From: Thiomicrorhabdus indica
GTDB taxonomy: Bacteria; Pseudomonadota; Gammaproteobacteria; Thiomicrospirales; Thiomicrospiraceae
Length of the DNA: 64,000 bases
Assembly (NCBI RefSeq): GCF_004293625.1
Contig: NZ_CP033040.1
Span: forward strand, 1,240,001 to 1,304,000
Direction: 5' to 3'
The translations under genes and the position numbers were made by a program. Below the pieces are notes generated by a model. The model had not been told where the DNA came from, did not search any database, and saw only the letters and a program-made list of their open reading frames with translations. Below are positions 36,030-45,598 of the stretch, piece after piece. Position 1 is the stretch's first letter. The number at the start of each line of letters is the position of its first letter.

Positions 36030-36281
36030 AGATAGGTGATCCAATTGTTTTATTTCACAACTGTCAAAATTAAGAGAGTCGGATTATAAAGGATTTACCG
36101 GCCGGTTGGTATATATATAAGGGTAATTCTTAAGAATTCAATGTTTAAACTTCGGTTAGCTTTTCACTTTTTTCATTATTGACGTTTTGGAAGGGGGTGC
36201 TAAATCTTTGAGAATTTTAAAACAAGCTTAAGAACAAAGGTGAGTGAGACTAGTCGTTATTGATAATTAAAGAGAATGGCT
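36030..36281. promoter_or_regulatory. Promoter spacer of ssrA
   Basis: Holds the ssrA promoter candidate (TTGACA, 17 bp, TTGGAT on the minus strand at 36067-36039), an upstream TATAAT-like box (36082-36087) and a dispersed palindrome at 36097-36106. No gene is seen between the palindrome and the GGDEF gene stop. Confidence 0.6.
36097..36106. repeat. ACCGGCCGGT copy upstream of ssrA
   Basis: Perfect intergenic copy, about 30 bp upstream of the -35 element of ssrA. Confidence 0.9.
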
Positions 36282-37265
36282 TCAGTAAATTGAAATAATG
36301 GAGTTTTTCCCTTGTTTTTTTGCCGAGTACATCGCTTTATCTGCGCGTACGATTATGGAGTGCACAGTATCGTGTTTTTTGAATAGAGTCACGCCGATGC
36401 TTGAGGCTAATCTCGCAAAATCATTCGATTGTTTGGATGCGAGTTCTTTTTTTAAAGCTTGGGCCAGTGTCATCATTGCTTCAGGTGTGCTGTTGGGGAT
36501 AATCAACAAAAATTCATCCCCTCCCCAGCGGCCGACGATGTCTGTTTTTCGAATAGATGCCTTTAAAATACTGGCGAATTCAATTAAAGCTCGATCGCCG
36601 ATATGATGTCCGTTGGAATCGTTGATTTCTTTAAAGTTATCGATATCCATTAAGATCAAACCAAAACTATTGCCGTAACGTCTCGCTAATTCAAGCTGGT
36701 TTTCAAGTTCTTCATCTAGTTTGTAACGGTTGAAAACTTTGGTGAGCTTGTCGTATTTAGAAATTTTCTCCATTTCTTGAAGGGCAGTTGTGAGCTCTCT
36801 GGCTCTTTGTTCTATTTGTTGCTCAAGTTTTTCATTATAAGTGACAAGCTGCTGTTCAATACGTTTAAGCTTGGTTACATCTCGGGAAATACCAAAAATT
36901 CGCTCTTCTCCGGTATCAGAATCAATTACAGGTATAATTTTGGTTAGCCAGAACTGTGGTATGCCTGTTGAGTCAATAATATGAGACTCTTCGTAGTCTA
37001 TCGGGATGTTTTTATCCAGACAGTCAGTGTATCGTGCAACAATGGCGTTATAAGCATCCGACGGCATGAGCTTTTTTAACGAGCAGCCTGTAGCTTGTTC
37101 TTCAGAAAAGTTAAAGAGATTGACCAAGGATGGATTCGTGCGTTCCGTAATAAAATCACCATCTTGTGTTTTTCGCACGACAAACAAATTATCTTCCGAA
37201 TGATCCCACACGGCTCTGAAAAGTTTGAGTTCACCTTGGTCAATTATGGATTGCTTGTTGTTCAT
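36282..37265 (-). CDS. PAS-GGDEF diguanylate cyclase
   Basis: A 327-residue protein with a PAS/PAC domain (about 14-135, ending [15 protein letters not shown]), a coiled-coil linker ([20 protein letters not shown]) and a GGDEF domain (about 165-325). The active-site motif RWGGDEF is intact, and an inhibitory I-site RKTD precedes it by five residues, so it should synthesise cyclic di-GMP under product inhibition. No signal peptide or membrane segment. Its ATG overlaps the smpB stop by 4 nt, so it is translated with smpB, and ssrA follows 250 bp downstream. A signalling gene placed inside the smpB-ssrA pair is unusual. Confidence 0.93.
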   Translation of the reverse strand: MNNKQSIIDQGELKLFRAVWDHSEDNLFVVRKTQDGDFITERTNPSLVNLFNFSEEQATGCSLKKLMPSDAYNAIVARYTDCLDKNIPIDYEESHIIDSTGIPQFWLTKIIPVIDSDTGEERIFGISRDVTKLKRIEQQLVTYNEKLEQQIEQRARELTTALQEMEKISKYDKLTKVFNRYKLDEELENQLELARRYGNSFGLILMDIDNFKEINDSNGHHIGDRALIEFASILKASIRKTDIVGRWGGDEFLLIIPNSTPEAMMTLAQALKKELASKQSNDFARLASSIGVTLFKKHDTVHSIIVRADKAMYSAKKQGKNSIISIY

Positions 37266-37741
37266 CGAGTCATTTTCATAATGCGTTGTTTATCACGATT
37301 CCAATCACGTTCTTTTTCAGTCGCACGTTTGTCGTGCATTTTTTTACCTTTTGCCAAACCAATTTTAAGTTTTACTCGACCTTTTGACCAATAAAGATTA
37401 AGTGGAATAACTGAGTAGCCTTTTTGATCGACTTGACCCATTAAGCGATCAATTTCCTTTCGGTGCATCAGTAACTTTCTCAGACGCAGTGAATCAGTTT
37501 TCGTGTGGGTTGATGTCTGAATAAGAGGAGTAATTAATGCCCCAAACAGCCAAGCTTCGTTATTCTTTAGCAGAATATAACTTTCATTGATTTGAACTTT
37601 CCCTTGGCGAAGACTTTTAACTTCCCAGCCCTCTAGTGCTAAACCAGCTTCAATTTCCTCTTCAATAAAATAATCGAATCGCGCTTTTTTGTTTTGTGCA
37701 ATGTTATTAGCGGGCACTTTCTTTTTCGATTTTTTTGCCAT
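37262..37741 (-). CDS. smpB: tmRNA-binding protein SmpB
   Basis: A 159-residue beta-barrel protein that delivers tmRNA to stalled ribosomes. Family sequence is plain: [29 protein letters not shown] near the N-terminus, [16 protein letters not shown]..., [21 protein letters not shown] and the basic [18 protein letters not shown] tail that folds into the mRNA channel. It overlaps the following GGDEF gene by ATGA and diverges from ratA. The encoded length is normal (E. coli 160). Confidence 0.97.
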   Translation of the reverse strand: MAKKSKKKVPANNIAQNKKARFDYFIEEEIEAGLALEGWEVKSLRQGKVQINESYILLKNNEAWLFGALITPLIQTSTHTKTDSLRLRKLLMHRKEIDRLMGQVDQKGYSVIPLNLYWSKGRVKLKIGLAKGKKMHDKRATEKERDWNRDKQRIMKMTR

Positions 37742-38070
37742 TTTGGCCTCATAAAACTAATGGATTGGACAGTATTTTGTCGTTCTTGCCGGTTATTATA
37801 ACGGCTGATACTCGCGTTTCGAGTTCGAATATTGAGTAAGCTCAGTTTGCAAGGCAATGAATGGCTCAAAATTGTCACAATTCTCCTGAACTTTGTCCAG
37901 AATCTTTCGATTATCTCGCTGTTCCCTGTAATTTTTGTTGTGACCAGCAAAGTTTTGACTAAGTTTTCAACTTATCTGTTAATCGTGCTTTTCCCCTTTG
38001 GGTGTAAAGCTCTCTGAGAGAATCTGTATAATGTGCCGCGAACCGTTTGAAATGGATTTTTGTTAATTTT
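37742..38070. promoter_or_regulatory. Divergent spacer between smpB and ratA
   Basis: About 330 bp with a good -10-like TATAAT at 38027-38032 facing ratA (its -35 is unclear). I found no RNA gene or repeat in it, and the open frames here look like chance. Confidence 0.5.
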
Positions 38071-38499
38071 ATGAAAAAAATTACTCGTTCGGCATTATTG
38101 CCTTATTCCGCCAAGCAGATGTATGACCTAGTGAATGCAGTTGAGCGTTACCCAGATTTTTTGCCTTGGTGCGGGGGAGCCAACATTAGTGAATCGACAG
38201 AGAATTTTATGCGAGCGTCAGTGACGATTGCTAAAGCTGGCATTTCTCAGACTTTTACGACAGAAAATCACTTAACGCCCAACCAGCGTATTGAAATGAC
38301 TTTGTTGGATGGACCTTTTAAAAGTCTGCACGGCGAGTGGCATTTTAAAGCCTTGGATGAAAATGCTTGCAAAATTTTATTTGAAGTCGAATTCGAGATG
38401 AAAAGCGGTTTGTTGAATATGGCGATTGGTCCCATTTTTGAACAAATTTCCAGTACCTTTGTGGATTCGTTTGTTGAACGTGCTAAGCATGTCTATTAA
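38071..38499 (+). CDS. ratA: RatA/COQ10-type START-domain protein
   Basis: A 142-residue protein of the polyketide cyclase/START fold, homologous to E. coli RatA (reported to block 70S association) and to coenzyme-Q-binding COQ10. Conserved stretches: SALLPYSAKQMYDLVNAVERYP, FLPWCGG, KAGISQTFTTENHL, LLDGPFKSLHGEWHF and FVERAKHVY. The ORF begins at a TTG at 38047, but the ATG at 38071 matches the family N-terminus. The next gene, rnfH, begins 21 bp after the stop. It is divergent from smpB, the usual gammaproteobacterial layout. Confidence 0.92.
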   Translation: MKKITRSALLPYSAKQMYDLVNAVERYPDFLPWCGGANISESTENFMRASVTIAKAGISQTFTTENHLTPNQRIEMTLLDGPFKSLHGEWHFKALDENACKILFEVEFEMKSGLLNMAIGPIFEQISSTFVDSFVERAKHVY

Positions 38500-38520
38500 T
38501 TAAAAAAACTAGGGTGAATC

Positions 38521-38799
38521 ATGCAAATTGAAATCGCTTACGCGCTCTATGAAGAGCAGTTTTTAGATGTTGAAGATGTCAATGAGCCCTGCACGGTTGA
38601 ACAGGCATTGGCGCAATCAAAAATGTTACAGCGCTTTCCTGATCTGAATACGGAAAAAGTTGGTATTTTTGGAAAAATGGTGAAGCATGATTACGTTTTA
38701 AGGGAAGGGGATCGAATTGAGATTTACCGACCTTTGAAAGCCGACCCGAAAGATCGTCGTCGAGAAAAGGTGGCAAAAGAGCGCCAGAGTCAAAGCTAA
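38521..38799 (+). CDS. rnfH: RnfH family protein (UPF0125)
   Basis: A 92-residue ubiquitin-fold protein (RnfH/RatB family) of uncertain function, almost always encoded after ratA. Typical segments: IEIAYALYEEQFL at the N-terminus, VEQALAQSKMLQRFPDLN, KVGIFGKMV and REGDRIEIYRPLKADPKDRRR near the C-terminus. It is in the same transcript as ratA. A pair of dispersed palindromes lies 56-94 bp downstream, where a terminator would be expected. Confidence 0.9.
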   Translation: MQIEIAYALYEEQFLDVEDVNEPCTVEQALAQSKMLQRFPDLNTEKVGIFGKMVKHDYVLREGDRIEIYRPLKADPKDRRREKVAKERQSQS

Positions 38800-38854
38800 A
38801 AAGAGTTAATAGCTATAATCGCTAGTTATTAATTAGATGTTTAAACGATTGTTT

Positions 38855-38893
38855 ACCGGCCGGTAGCTTTCTGTGCAATCTCTACCGGCCGGT
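38855..38893. terminator. Paired ACCGGCCGGT palindromes forming a hairpin
   Basis: Perfect copies at 38855-38864 and 38884-38893, extended to 12-bp arms (ACCGGCCGGTAG / CTACCGGCCGGT) around a 15-nt loop, in the convergent gap between rnfH and bamE. The arms and loop have the same size as the ilvA pair. A terminator role is inferred. Confidence 0.6.
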
Positions 38894-38944
38894 CAAGAAT
38901 TCAAGGCGAGTGAATCGATTTGTGATTAGGTTTTTTCGATTAAT

Positions 38945-39337
38945 TTAGAAAATTCCTAAGAATTTATCTTCTTTTTTGTATTGAATCTCAATTGATTTTT
39001 TCTGCCAGCTTGTTAGCATTCCGTCATCACCAAATGTAATAACTAAGTGTTGGTCAACTTCCGATAGGTTGTCATTATCACCTGTAGTAAAAAACACATA
39101 TTCCCAATGATTTGGATTAAAAGGATTTTCACCAAGCGGTGGCCCTATGAGTTGTCGAACTTGTCCTTTAGTTAGGCCTTCTTGCAATAAATCAACGCTT
39201 TCTTGAGTCAAAATGTTGCCTTGTGCAATCCCTGATTTATAAGGTTCAAGGTAAGAGCACCCAGTTTGTAAAACAGCTAAAGTTGAAAGGGAAAGGCTAA
39301 TCGTGAGCGTTTTAATCAAACGTGAAGTCGATGACAT
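38945..39337 (-). CDS. bamE: Outer membrane assembly lipoprotein BamE
   Basis: A 130-residue lipoprotein subunit of the BAM complex. The signal peptide ends in the lipobox LQTGC, then YLEPYKSGIAQGNILTQESVD, TKGQVRQLIGPPLGENPFNPNHWEYVFF and a C-terminal region ending FLGIF. These are the SmpA/OmlA family patterns. The frame runs to 39388, but GAGAAG upstream supports the ATG at 39337. It diverges from fur across a 221-bp spacer that contains a 25-bp palindrome. Confidence 0.93.
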   Translation of the reverse strand: MSSTSRLIKTLTISLSLSTLAVLQTGCSYLEPYKSGIAQGNILTQESVDLLQEGLTKGQVRQLIGPPLGENPFNPNHWEYVFFTTGDNDNLSEVDQHLVITFGDDGMLTSWQKKSIEIQYKKEDKFLGIF

Positions 39338-39380
39338 AATGCGGTTCTTCTCTTGTCTGGTTTGGCAGGTTGTAATGATG

Positions 39381-39405
39381 AATTTCATTCAATTTGAATG
39401 AAATT
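39381..39405. promoter_or_regulatory. 25-bp palindrome between bamE and fur
   Basis: AATTTCATTCAA (39381-39392), one central T, TTGAATGAAATT (39394-39405): a perfect 12-1-12 palindrome 44 bp upstream of bamE and 154 bp upstream of fur, just before a TATTATAC -10-like box facing fur. This is the geometry of a dimeric repressor site. It does not match the Fur consensus. Confidence 0.6.
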
Positions 39406-39558
39406 TTCAGGTATTATACACGGTAAATTTTTTTTCAATAGCCGCCATTAAATTTTATGGAAGGATGTTGAAACTTTCGATCGATATTCAGCTTTCTTTG
39501 CTATGCCTGCATTACACGCCGGTATTCAGAGTTGATAAAAATAAAAATTGAGGTTTCC

Positions 39559-39963
39559 ATGAGTGGAGCGGAACTTAAAAAAGTTGGTTTAAAGGTCACT
39601 TTGCCAAGACTTAAAATTCTTGAGATTCTTGAGCAAGCGGGCGAAGATCATCATCTCTCTGCAGAGGATGTTTACAAAATTCTGTTGGAGCAGGGGGAAG
39701 AAGTCGGACTTGCAACGGTTTATCGTGTTTTAACGCAATTCGAACAAGCGGGCATTGTTCGTCGTTTGAATTTTGAAAACAATATTTCAATTTTTGAGTT
39801 AGACACGGGTGACAATCATGACCATATTGTCTGTATGAAGAGTGGCCATGTTCGAGAATTTGTTGATCCAGTGATTGAAGAGCGTATTGTTGAGATCTCG
39901 AAAGAATTAGGCTATGAACTTTCGAGTCATAACCTCGTGATTTATGGAACTTACAAAGAGTAA
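39559..39963 (+). CDS. fur: Ferric uptake regulator Fur
   Basis: Metal-sensing winged-helix repressor of iron uptake. The 134 residues from the ATG at 39559 (GAGG at 39550-39553) match the short pseudomonad-type Fur in length. DNA-binding helix: EEVGLATVYRVLTQFEQAGIVRR; metal-site segment HDHIVCMKSGHVREF. The first structural CxxC found in E. coli-type Fur is absent (only one Cys), as in other short Fur proteins. The frame is open upstream to 39532, but the family starts later. Located between bamE and recN as in many gammaproteobacteria. Confidence 0.93.
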   Translation: MSGAELKKVGLKVTLPRLKILEILEQAGEDHHLSAEDVYKILLEQGEEVGLATVYRVLTQFEQAGIVRRLNFENNISIFELDTGDNHDHIVCMKSGHVREFVDPVIEERIVEISKELGYELSSHNLVIYGTYKE

Positions 39964-39992
39964 TTGTAAGTTTACGAGTTCAGTAACGTTTT

Positions 39993-40036
39993 AACCGGCC
40001 GGCCACAAACATAATGTGACCGGCCGGTTTTGTTTT
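39993..40036. terminator. Palindrome-pair terminator between fur and recN
   Basis: A variant copy (ACCGGCCGGC, 39994-40003) and a perfect copy (40019-40028) create a long hairpin, AACCGGCCGGCCACA against TGTGACCGGCCGGTT (one wobble), followed by TTTTGTTTT. This is the clearest case of the repeat serving as a terminator for fur and, on the other strand, for recN. Confidence 0.85.
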
Positions 40037-40048
40037 GAGGTTCTGAAA

Positions 40049-41713
40049 TTAAAGATGTGCTTGTTCAAGCATTTCGGAAGCATGTTGTAGGGTATTTTGA
40101 GTGACTTTCATGCCACCGAGCATACGAGCAATTTCTTCAACACGTTGCTGTGTTTGCAAGTTACTCACTTGGGTAAAGGTCAAATCATTTTCGGTGTATT
40201 TTTGAATTTGTAGATGTTGATGCCCGTGACTTGCGACTTGAGGCAAGTGAGTGATCGACAAAATTTGTTTATGTTTGCCTAGTGTTTGTAACTTTTTACC
40301 AACCATTTCAGCTACTGCGCCACCAATACCAACATCCACCTCGTCAAAAATCAATGTTGGCAGTTGCGTCACTTCAGCCGTTGCAACCTGAATGGCTAGG
40401 CTAATTCGTGACAATTCACCGCCAGATGCTACTTTTGACAATGCTTGAAGTGGCAGACCTTTATTAGCTGATACTAGAAACTCTACTTTGTCAACGCCTT
40501 CAGCAGACGCTTGAGTTTTTGGTGTTAGGTGAATTTGGAACTCACCGTTTGGCATTCCAAGTTCTTGCATGCCTTGAGTGATGGTTTTGGCAAGTTTTTT
40601 GGCTGAAGCTTTACGACTTTTACTGAGAGCTTCAGCCGCTTTTTGATAGTTTTTTTCGTTTTCTTCAACACGTTGTTCTAAGCTGGCCATTGACGTTTTA
40701 GGGTTGGTGATTTCATCAATACTTTGTTCAATTTCCTGCCATTTAAGATGGAGTGAATTCGGTTCGATTTGATACTTTTTTGCCAATGAGAAAAATTCTG
40801 ATAATCGAACATCAACTCTTTCAAGTTCTTGTGGGTCAAGTTCTACTTGATTGGCTTGATTTTCAAGCTCAGATGCTGCTTCCTGAATATCAATCAATGA
40901 ACTGTTAAGTTGTTCAAGCGTAGGTTGCAGTTTAGGGCGAACGGCCACGACATTTTCTAGCGCATGAATGGCCATTTGCAATTGATCACTTGTGCTACCT
41001 TCAGCATCCAATAATTGTGAGGCTTGATAGCAAGCATTTTGAATTTCATTGGCATGCGACAAAGTTTGCTGTTGTTCAGACAGAGTCTCATACTCATCAG
41101 CTGCTGGAGAAAGGTCGGCAAACTCTTTAGATTGAAATTGCAGAAGTTCCAAACGATGTTGACGTTCAGCTTGTTGGTTTTGTAATGCTTGTAGGTCTTT
41201 TAACGCCTGTTGCCATTCTTGAAATGTTTTACGTGTTTTAGAAACCAGTTTGGGGTGGTTTGCAAATGCGTCTAGGAGCTCAGGCTGTTTTTTTGCATGA
41301 ACGAGGCTTTGATGTTCATGTTGGCCATGAATATCAATCAGTTGATTGCCAAGTTCTTTGAGCAGTGTGGCTGGGACTGGAATGCTGTTGATGTATGCTT
41401 TTGAACCACCTTTAGCATTGACGGTTCGACGCAAAAGACAGTGTTTTTCTTCGGTCTCTAATTCGTTCTGTTGCAACCAGTTTTCGATGTGAGGCAGGGA
41501 GCTTAAATCGAACGTTGCAGTGACATCGGCGCGACTTTTTCCATGGCGAACTAGGCTCGTATCTGAGCGTTCGCCTAAGCTGAGCCCTAATGCATCCAGA
41601 AGAATGGATTTACCCGCACCTGTTTCACCGGTCAAGCAGCTAAACCCTTGATGAAAGTTCAATCTAAGTTGTTCAATCAGAGCAAGGTTTTGAATAGAAA
41701 GTTCCAAAAGCAT
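40049..41713 (-). CDS. recN: DNA repair protein RecN
   Basis: SMC-like ATPase that acts in recombinational repair of double-strand breaks. The 554 residues have the RecN architecture: N-terminal LLELSIQNLALIEQL and Walker A CLTGETGAGKSILLDAL; LIDIHGQHEHQSL (about 141); coiled coils in the centre (QQAERQHRLELLQFQSKEF and onwards); C-terminal signature ASGGELSRISLAIQ and Walker B LIFDEVDVGIGG, then SITHLPQVA. nadK lies 63 bp upstream on the same strand and is probably in the same transcript. No LexA-type operator was recognised upstream. Confidence 0.97.
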   Translation of the reverse strand: MLLELSIQNLALIEQLRLNFHQGFSCLTGETGAGKSILLDALGLSLGERSDTSLVRHGKSRADVTATFDLSSLPHIENWLQQNELETEEKHCLLRRTVNAKGGSKAYINSIPVPATLLKELGNQLIDIHGQHEHQSLVHAKKQPELLDAFANHPKLVSKTRKTFQEWQQALKDLQALQNQQAERQHRLELLQFQSKEFADLSPAADEYETLSEQQQTLSHANEIQNACYQASQLLDAEGSTSDQLQMAIHALENVVAVRPKLQPTLEQLNSSLIDIQEAASELENQANQVELDPQELERVDVRLSEFFSLAKKYQIEPNSLHLKWQEIEQSIDEITNPKTSMASLEQRVEENEKNYQKAAEALSKSRKASAKKLAKTITQGMQELGMPNGEFQIHLTPKTQASAEGVDKVEFLVSANKGLPLQALSKVASGGELSRISLAIQVATAEVTQLPTLIFDEVDVGIGGAVAEMVGKKLQTLGKHKQILSITHLPQVASHGHQHLQIQKYTENDLTFTQVSNLQTQQRVEEIARMLGGMKVTQNTLQHASEMLEQAHL

Positions 41714-41776
41714 AGTAATGCCTCAAATAGTCCAGTTTGGAGAAAGAAAGGTTTGCATCATGTCTTTTATTCAAAA

Positions 41777-42655
41777 TTAAGACAGTTTGTCACCCCAGCG
41801 TAGTTTGGCTCGTAACAGTTCAAAGTGATCGTGACCTTTAGGGTGTAACAATTTAATAAAATGCTTGTGGCGTGTTATGCAAGTTTGGTGATTTACGCCA
41901 ATATGATGGGTGATTTGACCATCACAAATAATTTGCGCCAATCCATTGCAGTTTTCGTGAGGTTTAATCATGACTTTACTGTTTCCTGGAATGACATAAG
42001 GACGCGTGCTCATGGTGTGTGGATTGATTGAAACCAAACTCATTACATCCAAACGAGGATCTAAAATGGGACCACCTGCGGAGAGTGCATAAGCAGTTGA
42101 GCCTGTAGGGGTTGAGACAATCATGCCGTCGGAACGTTGTGAATTTAAAAAGCGCTCATCAACAAAGGTTTCAAATTCAATCATGCGAGGGGAGTCGGTT
42201 TTATGAATCACCACGTCGTTGAGAGCTAAGCCTTCAAATTCAATTTGGCCGTCTTTTTCGATGGTAACTTTAATCAGGTTTCGTTCTTCAAATTGGAAGT
42301 TATCCGCCATGACCTCATCAACGGTATTGAGCATTTCTTTTGGTGAAATATCGGTCAAAAATCCGAGACGGCCAAGGTTTACACCTAAAATTGGAATGTT
42401 TTGGTCAACAATCGAACGTGCAACATCCAAAAATGTACCATCACCACCGACGACTATCGCAATGTCAATGCATTCAGCCAAGCTATCTCGTTCAATGACT
42501 TCAACCCCATAGCGTTGATGGGGAAATTCAGCACAGGAAGCCGAATCTAAAAAAACTGTCTTTTTTTGTTGAATTAAATGTTGCAGCAAGGTGTCGATGG
42601 TTTCCCAACACTGAATACCATTGTATTTTCCAAAAATTCCGATGCGTTCAAACAT
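41777..42655 (-). CDS. nadK: NAD kinase
   Basis: Phosphorylates NAD to NADP. A 292-residue ATP-NAD kinase with the hallmark VVGGDGTFLDVA (about residue 70), NLGRLGFLTD, LNDVVIHK, and SDGMIVSTPTGSTAYALSAGGP motifs that shape the active site and tetramer. The genomic order nadK-recN beside grpE repeats the classic arrangement. The start at 42655 gives the normal N-terminus (FERIGIFGKYNG). Confidence 0.97.
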   Translation of the reverse strand: MFERIGIFGKYNGIQCWETIDTLLQHLIQQKKTVFLDSASCAEFPHQRYGVEVIERDSLAECIDIAIVVGGDGTFLDVARSIVDQNIPILGVNLGRLGFLTDISPKEMLNTVDEVMADNFQFEERNLIKVTIEKDGQIEFEGLALNDVVIHKTDSPRMIEFETFVDERFLNSQRSDGMIVSTPTGSTAYALSAGGPILDPRLDVMSLVSINPHTMSTRPYVIPGNSKVMIKPHENCNGLAQIICDGQITHHIGVNHQTCITRHKHFIKLLHPKGHDHFELLRAKLRWGDKLS

Positions 42656-42970
42656 AGTTTTTTCCTGATAATCACCAAATTAAAGCCAATACAGCTTGAA
42701 CCAAAAATGGGTGAAACTTGAAAGCCGTTACAAAAATAATTTACCTCATTGTACGCCCAAATTATTCTTGGTCTAGTGTTTTATAACAGAAATATTTAAA
42801 ACCTTACCCGAGAACAGAAATACCGGCCGGTAAGAAATGGCATGCTGTCCATGTATTCAAATAAAATAAAAAATATTAGGTTTTACACTTGAAAAAACTT
42901 TGCATGACTATAGTTATTAGCCAACTTCAAAATTTATGTCATAAATCTCAAAAATTTAAAGGAATGCATC
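42656..42970. promoter_or_regulatory. Divergent spacer between nadK and grpE
   Basis: About 315 bp that must promote grpE. Two exact heat-shock -35-like CTTGAAA elements occur (42717-42723 and 42888-42894), but neither has a convincing -10 at the right distance, so sigma-32 control remains a guess. A dispersed palindrome lies at 42822-42831. Confidence 0.45.
42822..42831. repeat. ACCGGCCGGT copy upstream of grpE
   Basis: Perfect copy followed by AAGAAATGG, intergenic. Confidence 0.9.
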
Positions 42971-43549
42971 GTGGCGGAGAAACAAAACAACGAAACCATT
43001 CAGAACGAAGAGTTGAATGAAGCGACACAACAAAATGAAGCGTCTCAGAATGAAGAAACTTTGCAAGACGCGCAAGATGCGGTTTCAGATGATATTGAAG
43101 CAATGTTAAAGGATGCCCAATCGGAAGCAGCCAAACATAAGGATTTGGCGTTACGTCTTCAAGCTGATATGGAAAACCTTCGTCGTCGTACACGTTTGGA
43201 TTTAGAAGAGGCCCACAAGTTTGCACTGAAGAAATTTGTTGATGCACTGATTCCGGCAATGGATTCAATGGAAATGGGAATGGAAGCAGCCTCGAAAGAA
43301 GAAGCTACTAAAGAAAATATTCGTGAAGGTGTTGAAATGACATTTAAGCAAATGCTGGATGTCTTAGGTGAATTCAGTGTCGAGCGCTTAGATCCAAAAG
43401 GTGAAAAGTTCAATCCACAAGAGCATGAGGCGATGACGATGATTCCATCGCCAGAGCACGAATCGCAAACGGTAGTTGATGTTATTCAAAAGGGCTACAA
43501 GCTTAATGAACGTTTGGTGCGTCCTGCTCGTGTCATTGTTGCGCAATAA
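42971..43549 (+). CDS. grpE: Nucleotide exchange factor GrpE
   Basis: Nucleotide exchange factor for DnaK. 192 residues: an acidic Gln/Glu-rich N-terminal region, a long helix (about 45-110, with RLQADMENLRRRTRLD) for dimerisation, and the C-terminal beta domain that touches DnaK (PKGEKFNPQEHEAMTMIP, GYKLNERLVRPARVIVA). The start codon is GTG at 42971, with AAAGGA at 42958-42963. It is 129 bp upstream of dnaK and likely co-transcribed with it. Confidence 0.96.
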   Translation: MAEKQNNETIQNEELNEATQQNEASQNEETLQDAQDAVSDDIEAMLKDAQSEAAKHKDLALRLQADMENLRRRTRLDLEEAHKFALKKFVDALIPAMDSMEMGMEAASKEEATKENIREGVEMTFKQMLDVLGEFSVERLDPKGEKFNPQEHEAMTMIPSPEHESQTVVDVIQKGYKLNERLVRPARVIVAQ

Positions 43550-43678
43550 TTTGAAAAAAAAGCATCCTGAGGGTTGAAAATTTATTCCTCACCCCTACAT
43601 ATGAATTAACAAATTATTAACCGTATTTAAATTTAAGAAATTAACTGCCTAAGGGCAGAAAAGAATGGGAGAAATTTC

Positions 43679-45598
43679 ATGGGAAAAATTATCGGTATTG
43701 ACTTGGGGACAACGAACTCTTGTGTTTCAGTCATGGAAGGTAAAGAGGTAAAAGTTATTCCAAACGCTGAAGGTGCGCGTACTACGCCATCGATTGTTGC
43801 TTACACGGATGACGAAATTTTGGTAGGTGATTCTGCAAAACGTCAGGCGGTGACAAATCCAGAGAACACGTTGTTTGCAATCAAACGTTTGATTGGTCGT
43901 CGTGCTGACGACAAGGTGGTTGCAAAAGATAAGGATATGGTTCCTTACGAAATCATTGCGGCCGATAACGGTGACGCTTGGGTTTCTGTGAAAGATAAAA
44001 AACTTTCACCACAAGAAGTTTCTGCGCGTACGCTAATGAAAATGAAAAAAACCGCTGAAGATTATCTAGGTCATGAAGTGACTGAGGCGGTAATCACGGT
44101 TCCTGCTTACTTTAACGATGCACAGCGTCAAGCAACCAAAGATGCCGGTAAAATCGCTGGTCTTGAAGTTAAGCGTATTATCAATGAGCCAACTGCCGCT
44201 GCACTTGCATATGGTATGGATAAAGTCAAAGATGATAGCAAAATTGCAGTTTACGATTTAGGTGGTGGTACTTTTGATATCTCTATTATTGAAGTAGCTG
44301 ACTTAGACGGTGAAAAACAAGTAGAAGTACTGTCGACTAACGGTGATACATTCCTTGGTGGTGAAGATTTCGATAATGTGATTGTTGAGTACATCGCTGA
44401 TGAGTTCAAAAAAGACCAAAACGTTGATCTAAAACTAGACAAACTAGCGTTGCAACGTGTGCGTGAAGCGGCTGAAAAAGCGAAAATCGAATTGTCTTCA
44501 CGTGAGCAAACGGACATCAATTTGCCATACGTAACTGCGGATGCGACAGGTCCTAAGCACTTGAATATGAAAATTACGCGTGCCAAGTTTGAATCGCTAA
44601 TTGACGATCTAGTTGCACGTTCAATCGAGCCTTGCCGTATTGCACTGAAAGATGCAGGTCTTTCTGCATCTGAAATTGATGACGTTATCCTAGTGGGTGG
44701 TTCAACACGTGTACCAATGGTTCAAGCGAAAGTAAAAGAGTTCTTCGGTAAAGAGCCTCGTAAAGACGTAAACCCTGATGAAGCGGTAGCAATGGGTGCA
44801 GCGATTCAAGGTGGTGTTCTTTCTGGTGATGTCAATGACGTTCTTCTTCTAGACGTTACGCCTCTATCTCTGGGTATTGAGACAATGGGTGGAGTGATGA
44901 CCAAGCTGATTGAGAAAAATACCACGATTCCGACTCGTAAGTCGCAAGTGTTCTCTACAGCGGAAGACAATCAGTCTGCGGTAACGATCCACGTGCTTCA
45001 GGGTGAACGTGAAATTTCCACTGGCAACAAGTCTCTAGGACAATTCAACCTAGATGAAATTCCTGCGGCACCACGTGGTGTTCCACAAATCGAAGTAACT
45101 TTTGATATCGATGCTAACGGTATCTTGAATGTTTCTGCGAAAGATAAGAACACTGGTAAAGAGCAACACATCACTATCCAAGCGTCTTCAGGTTTGTCAG
45201 ATGATGAAATTGAAGCGATGGTAAAAGATGCGGAAGCGCATGCTGAAGAAGATAAGAAAATGAAAGAGTTGGTTGAAGCTCGTAACCAAGCGGATGCGAT
45301 GGTTCACGCAACCAATAAAATGATTAAAGATGGTGGTGACTCCATTACGGCTGAAGAAAAAGCACCGGTCGAAGAAGCAATCAAAGCGGTTGAAGATGCC
45401 ATTAAAGGGGATGACAAAGCTGCCATTGAAGCATCTGTTCAGAAGCTAGCGGAAGCGAGCCAGGGTATTGCTCAAAAAGCGCAAGCACAACAGCAAGCCG
45501 GTGGTGCCGATGACGCAGCTCAAAAACAAGGCTCAAAAAACAATGACGATGATGACATTGTAGATGCTGAGTTTGAAGAAGTTGACGACAAAAAGTAA
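43679..45598 (+). CDS. dnaK: Chaperone DnaK (Hsp70)
   Basis: Hsp70 chaperone of 639 residues, the normal length. N-terminal ATPase with phosphate loops ([39 protein letters not shown]), the conserved interdomain linker ([13 protein letters not shown]) and the substrate-binding domain, then the helical lid and acidic C-terminus ending EEVDDKK, which matches the EEVD-like tail of proteobacterial DnaK. Codon use looks GTT/CGT-rich, as in highly expressed genes. The AGGGCAG/GGGAG region supplies the ribosome binding site. A 338-bp structured spacer precedes dnaJ. Confidence 0.99.
   Translation: MGKIIGIDLGTTNSCVSVMEGKEVKVIPNAEGARTTPSIVAYTDDEILVGDSAKRQAVTNPENTLFAIKRLIGRRADDKVVAKDKDMVPYEIIAADNGDAWVSVKDKKLSPQEVSARTLMKMKKTAEDYLGHEVTEAVITVPAYFNDAQRQATKDAGKIAGLEVKRIINEPTAAALAYGMDKVKDDSKIAVYDLGGGTFDISIIEVADLDGEKQVEVLSTNGDTFLGGEDFDNVIVEYIADEFKKDQNVDLKLDKLALQRVREAAEKAKIELSSREQTDINLPYVTADATGPKHLNMKITRAKFESLIDDLVARSIEPCRIALKDAGLSASEIDDVILVGGSTRVPMVQAKVKEFFGKEPRKDVNPDEAVAMGAAIQGGVLSGDVNDVLLLDVTPLSLGIETMGGVMTKLIEKNTTIPTRKSQVFSTAEDNQSAVTIHVLQGEREISTGNKSLGQFNLDEIPAAPRGVPQIEVTFDIDANGILNVSAKDKNTGKEQHITIQASSGLSDDEIEAMVKDAEAHAEEDKKMKELVEARNQADAMVHATNKMIKDGGDSITAEEKAPVEEAIKAVEDAIKGDDKAAIEASVQKLAEASQGIAQKAQAQQQAGGADDAAQKQGSKNNDDDDIVDAEFEEVDDKK

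Noticed and set aside
42888-42920. Sigma-32 promoter for grpE
   Set aside because: Good CTTGAAA -35 element but no CCCCAT-like -10 at the right spacing.
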